DNA from: Phaeodactylibacter xiamenensis
GTDB taxonomy: Bacteria; Bacteroidota; Bacteroidia; Chitinophagales; Saprospiraceae
NCBI RefSeq assembly: GCF_000759025.1
Contig: NZ_JPOS01000038.1
Coordinates: 62,001-126,000, forward strand
DNA: 64,000 nt
Reading direction: 5' to 3'
The stretch's first letter is position 1. The number at the start of each line of letters is the position of its first letter. The notes under the pieces are model-generated. The model was not told the origin of the DNA, ran no database searches, and saw only the letters and a program-made list of their open reading frames with translations. This document shows, piece after piece, positions 61,587 through 64,000 of this stretch. Position numbers and translations under genes: made by a program.

Positions 61587-64000
61587 ATGATGCGTCAGCG
61601 CATTTACTTTTTTTTCCTGTTGGGCACCTTGTCCGCCTTGTCCTCAAAGCCTGCAAATGCTCAGGACTTTTGGGTGTTCGATAGTATAAATACTATTTTT
61701 AGTGCTCGATGGGTGCATTATGATATTCAGACCTGTGAGGAACTTGACACGAGGACATTGGGGTCATTACTGACCCCTAATGGTTATACATTCATTGGCA
61801 CGGATAGCCTCATAACCTATTATACGGGATTACAGGCAGAGTTTTCCCTGGCAGGCGAAGGCATTTACACCTTCCCGATCAGCAGCAACTTCAATGCCGG
61901 GATCACTCTAAAAGGGACACTGCCCGACACAAGTATTGAGGGGGCAACCTGCAATTACGAAGGGCGGGCGTACCTGGCCGGCGCCGCAGTGAGCACCTAT
62001 GACTACACCAACGGTGCCCTGCAGGAGCTGGGCAGCCTGCCCGATACGCTGCGCTGTGGCGGGGGCTTTACGCAGCGGGGCGGGCGGTTCTATATGGTTA
62101 CTCTGGAAAACGAACTGGTGCTGCTCAATATGGCTGACCTTCAGCAAAGTCAGGTTGTGCATATGTTTCCGGATTCCATAGGCGATGTACAGGCAATGGG
62201 CTCTTTCCCTTATGCCTGCGACAGCATCGCCACTTACGTTTTTGCGACGGACGATACCGGTGATACTCAGGTCTATGAACTGGATGTTGAGGACTATAGC
62301 TTGTCCTTCCATTGTACACTTGATGCCTTTGTCACGGGGGTCGCTTCTTCTACCGAATGCACTTTGCCGCCTTGCAGTATGCTTTACACCGACCTGGACC
62401 CCGACGACAGCTCCGGTGCCTCCGGGCTGGGCTATCAGCGCACGACTTGCACCGGCCCGGTGCCGGTGGCCGATGCGGATGTGGAGGTTTTTTCGCCCTT
62501 TGTGCTGGATTCAATCCGCCTGCAGGTGCTGAGCCCGCCCGATGGAGGGGCAGAGCAGTTATCCTGCCCGGGGGCGCCCGGAGTGGAGGTAGCGGGCAAC
62601 AACACCGGGAGCTTGCTTTTATCCAACAGCTATGCTTCCCTCGGTACCGATTTTGCAGCTGCGGTCCAGGCTGTGGTGTATGAAAATACCGCTGCTTTAC
62701 CTACCCTGGGCAGCCGGGAAATCCTGTTGGAAATGTATTCTTCCTACTACGGGACTATGCCGAGCATCGCTACCATTACGCTCGATACCCTGAACAACCT
62801 CGCCCTTGCCGCTGATACGGCTTCTACGCGCTGTTATGGACAGGAGGACGCTTCGGTCTCCCTACAGGGCGAGAACGGCACGGGTGGGTACACCTTCACC
62901 TGGCCCGATGGTGTACAGGCTGCCGAGCGCAGTGGGCTTGGAGCGGGGAGCTACCTCATCCAAATCGGTGACGGGCAGGGGTGCAGTGGACGGGATACGC
63001 TTTGGGTACAAACCCCCGATAGCCTTTCGGTGGGCATAACGGCAGCGGCACTGTTTGCCTGCGAGGGTAGTGGCAGCCTTACCGCCTCCGGAGTTGGGGG
63101 TACGGGCGCTTACGCTTTCGCCTGGAGCAACGGGCAGTCCGGTGCCACCACAACGGGGCTTGATGCAGGCACCTACACCGTTACCCTTACCGATGCCAAT
63201 GAATGTGAAGCTACAGCAGACTTTGAGCTGTTGCAAGCTGATACTTTCCTGCAAACCGATGTGGTGGAAGACTGTGCAGGCACGCCTTATATGTGGCAAA
63301 ACCAAACCTTCACCACCGACACCGCCCTCTGCCTCACCTACACCTCCCAGTACGGCTGCGACAGCACCCACTGCCTGGAGCTGCGCTACGAGCAGCGGGA
63401 GGGGAGCCTACAGGCGGATATCTGCCCCGATGGGGCCTATGCCTTCGGCGGGCAGCTGCTCACCGTGCCCGGCACCTACCGGGATACGATTAGGGACGGG
63501 CAGCCTTGCGACAGTGTGGTGGTGCTACAGCTCGGGCTCCTCCCGGAGCCGGCTTTGTCCATCAGTCAGTCGGGCAGCCTCTGCAACGGCGGCAGCGCAA
63601 CGCTTACGGGCAATGGCAGCGGCACTTTCTTATGGAGTGATGGCACCGCAGGGCCTGCCCTGAGCACCACGGCCCCCGGCACCTACGCCGTCACCCTCAC
63701 CGATGCCAATGGCTGCACCGCTTCGGACAGCCTGAGCCTTTCGGAAAACAGTATAGACTTCACCTTTACGTTGGGCTATACCGGCTGCCCGGAGCCCGGA
63801 GCCGGTCAGTTGCGGGTCGACAGCATCTGGGGCGGTATGCCGCCTTACAGCTATCAGCTCAATGATGGCCCGGTACAGCCCGGCCCGGTCTTTTCCGACC
63901 TGTCTGCACAGCCTTATACGATTGCGGTAATCGATGGCAGCGGCTGCGCCCGGGCCCGTCAGGCGGCCCTGCCGGCAGCCACGCCCCTGCAGGTGAGCCT
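61587..64000 (+). CDS. Large secreted SprB-repeat protein, 3' end outside the window
   Basis: At least 804 codons, open from the tandem ATGs at 61587 and 61590 to the window edge. Signal MMRQRIYFFFLLGTLSALSS...ANAQ. A beta-rich N-terminal domain without repeats (residues to about 410) contains PPCSMLYTDLDPDDSSGASG. Then SprB-like modules repeat: GTGGYTFTWPDGVQAAERSG, GVGGTGAYAFAWSNGQSGAT, an unrelated 'DTALCLTYTSQYGCDSTHCL' module, GTFLWSDGTAGPALSTTAPG and GGMPPYSYQLNDGPVQPGP. This is typical of T9SS-exported gliding or adhesion proteins; a sorting domain should follow beyond the edge. It begins 2 bases after the stop of the gene before it, so the two are an operon. Confidence 0.85.
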   Translation, partial: MMRQRIYFFFLLGTLSALSSKPANAQDFWVFDSINTIFSARWVHYDIQTCEELDTRTLGSLLTPNGYTFIGTDSLITYYTGLQAEFSLAGEGIYTFPISSNFNAGITLKGTLPDTSIEGATCNYEGRAYLAGAAVSTYDYTNGALQELGSLPDTLRCGGGFTQRGGRFYMVTLENELVLLNMADLQQSQVVHMFPDSIGDVQAMGSFPYACDSIATYVFATDDTGDTQVYELDVEDYSLSFHCTLDAFVTGVASSTECTLPPCSMLYTDLDPDDSSGASGLGYQRTTCTGPVPVADADVEVFSPFVLDSIRLQVLSPPDGGAEQLSCPGAPGVEVAGNNTGSLLLSNSYASLGTDFAAAVQAVVYENTAALPTLGSREILLEMYSSYYGTMPSIATITLDTLNNLALAADTASTRCYGQEDASVSLQGENGTGGYTFTWPDGVQAAERSGLGAGSYLIQIGDGQGCSGRDTLWVQTPDSLSVGITAAALFACEGSGSLTASGVGGTGAYAFAWSNGQSGATTTGLDAGTYTVTLTDANECEATADFELLQADTFLQTDVVEDCAGTPYMWQNQTFTTDTALCLTYTSQYGCDSTHCLELRYEQREGSLQADICPDGAYAFGGQLLTVPGTYRDTIRDGQPCDSVVVLQLGLLPEPALSISQSGSLCNGGSATLTGNGSGTFLWSDGTAGPALSTTAPGTYAVTLTDANGCTASDSLSLSENSIDFTFTLGYTGCPEPGAGQLRVDSIWGGMPPYSYQLNDGPVQPGPVFSDLSAQPYTIAVIDGSGCARARQAALPAATPLQVS

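Overview
The window looks like a chromosomal segment of a Bacteroidota bacterium, probably of the Saprospiria (Lewinella or Phaeodactylibacter type). This rests on a SusC/SusD pair, cargo proteins with SprB-like repeats and type IX secretion (T9SS) C-terminal sorting domains, many lipoproteins, Bacteroidota-style TAnnTTTG promoter boxes, and a moderately GC-rich backbone. The genus is inference. I saw no tRNA, rRNA or CRISPR array.

Layout. 1-8.2 kb: RhlE-type RNA helicase with a strong terminator, an AT-rich short ORF coupled to a compositionally chimeric beta-propeller-like gene, a DUF1080/PA14 lipoprotein, a sorbosone-dehydrogenase-like protein fused to a blue-copper domain, and a Qnr-like pentapeptide protein. 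8.4-10 kb: SulP transporter, then a doublet of periodic inverted repeats. 10.4-16.9 kb: an AT-rich accessory island with a 213-aa unknown and three related secreted-protein genes; the middle one is split by an IS21-family element whose ends and 6-bp target duplication can be read exactly. 16.9-31 kb: glpD with a divergent DeoR regulator, NamZ/DUF1343 with a second DeoR regulator, SusC/SusD, a methyltransferase, Tex, gluconokinase and an aldo/keto reductase. 31-36 kb: GH3 glucosidase, a membrane protein with a possible effector-associated N-terminus, MscS, ATP-grasp. 36-44 kb: MFS exporter, a DUF3471-like gene remnant, an OMP-like protein, a PDZ protein with a T9SS tail, YihY, YbgC thioesterase, fructosamine-kinase-like protein, and a LytTR/LytS two-component pair. 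44-56 kb: mainly housekeeping (PTPS, FolE, FabD, YqgE, M23 peptidase, PurM, Nth, BamA/TamA-like, TrmH, TlpA). 56-64 kb: a MITE-like element, then a run of secreted proteins, the last running off the window.

How genes work together. Several blocks suggest carbohydrate or cell-wall-derived substrate use (SusCD, NamZ, GH3, gluconokinase, DUF1080, sorbosone dehydrogenase, glpD), each with its own DeoR-type control where visible. The most interesting accessory content is in AT-rich patches within the GC-rich backbone. At 58.1-60.4 kb the C-terminal half of a large secreted protein changes composition exactly between two Ig-like modules and is followed, with a 13-bp overlap, by a small lipoprotein: the layout of a polymorphic effector with its immunity lipoprotein. 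A smaller chimeric pair with the same logic lies at 1.57-2.94 kb. Function of both pairs is inference.
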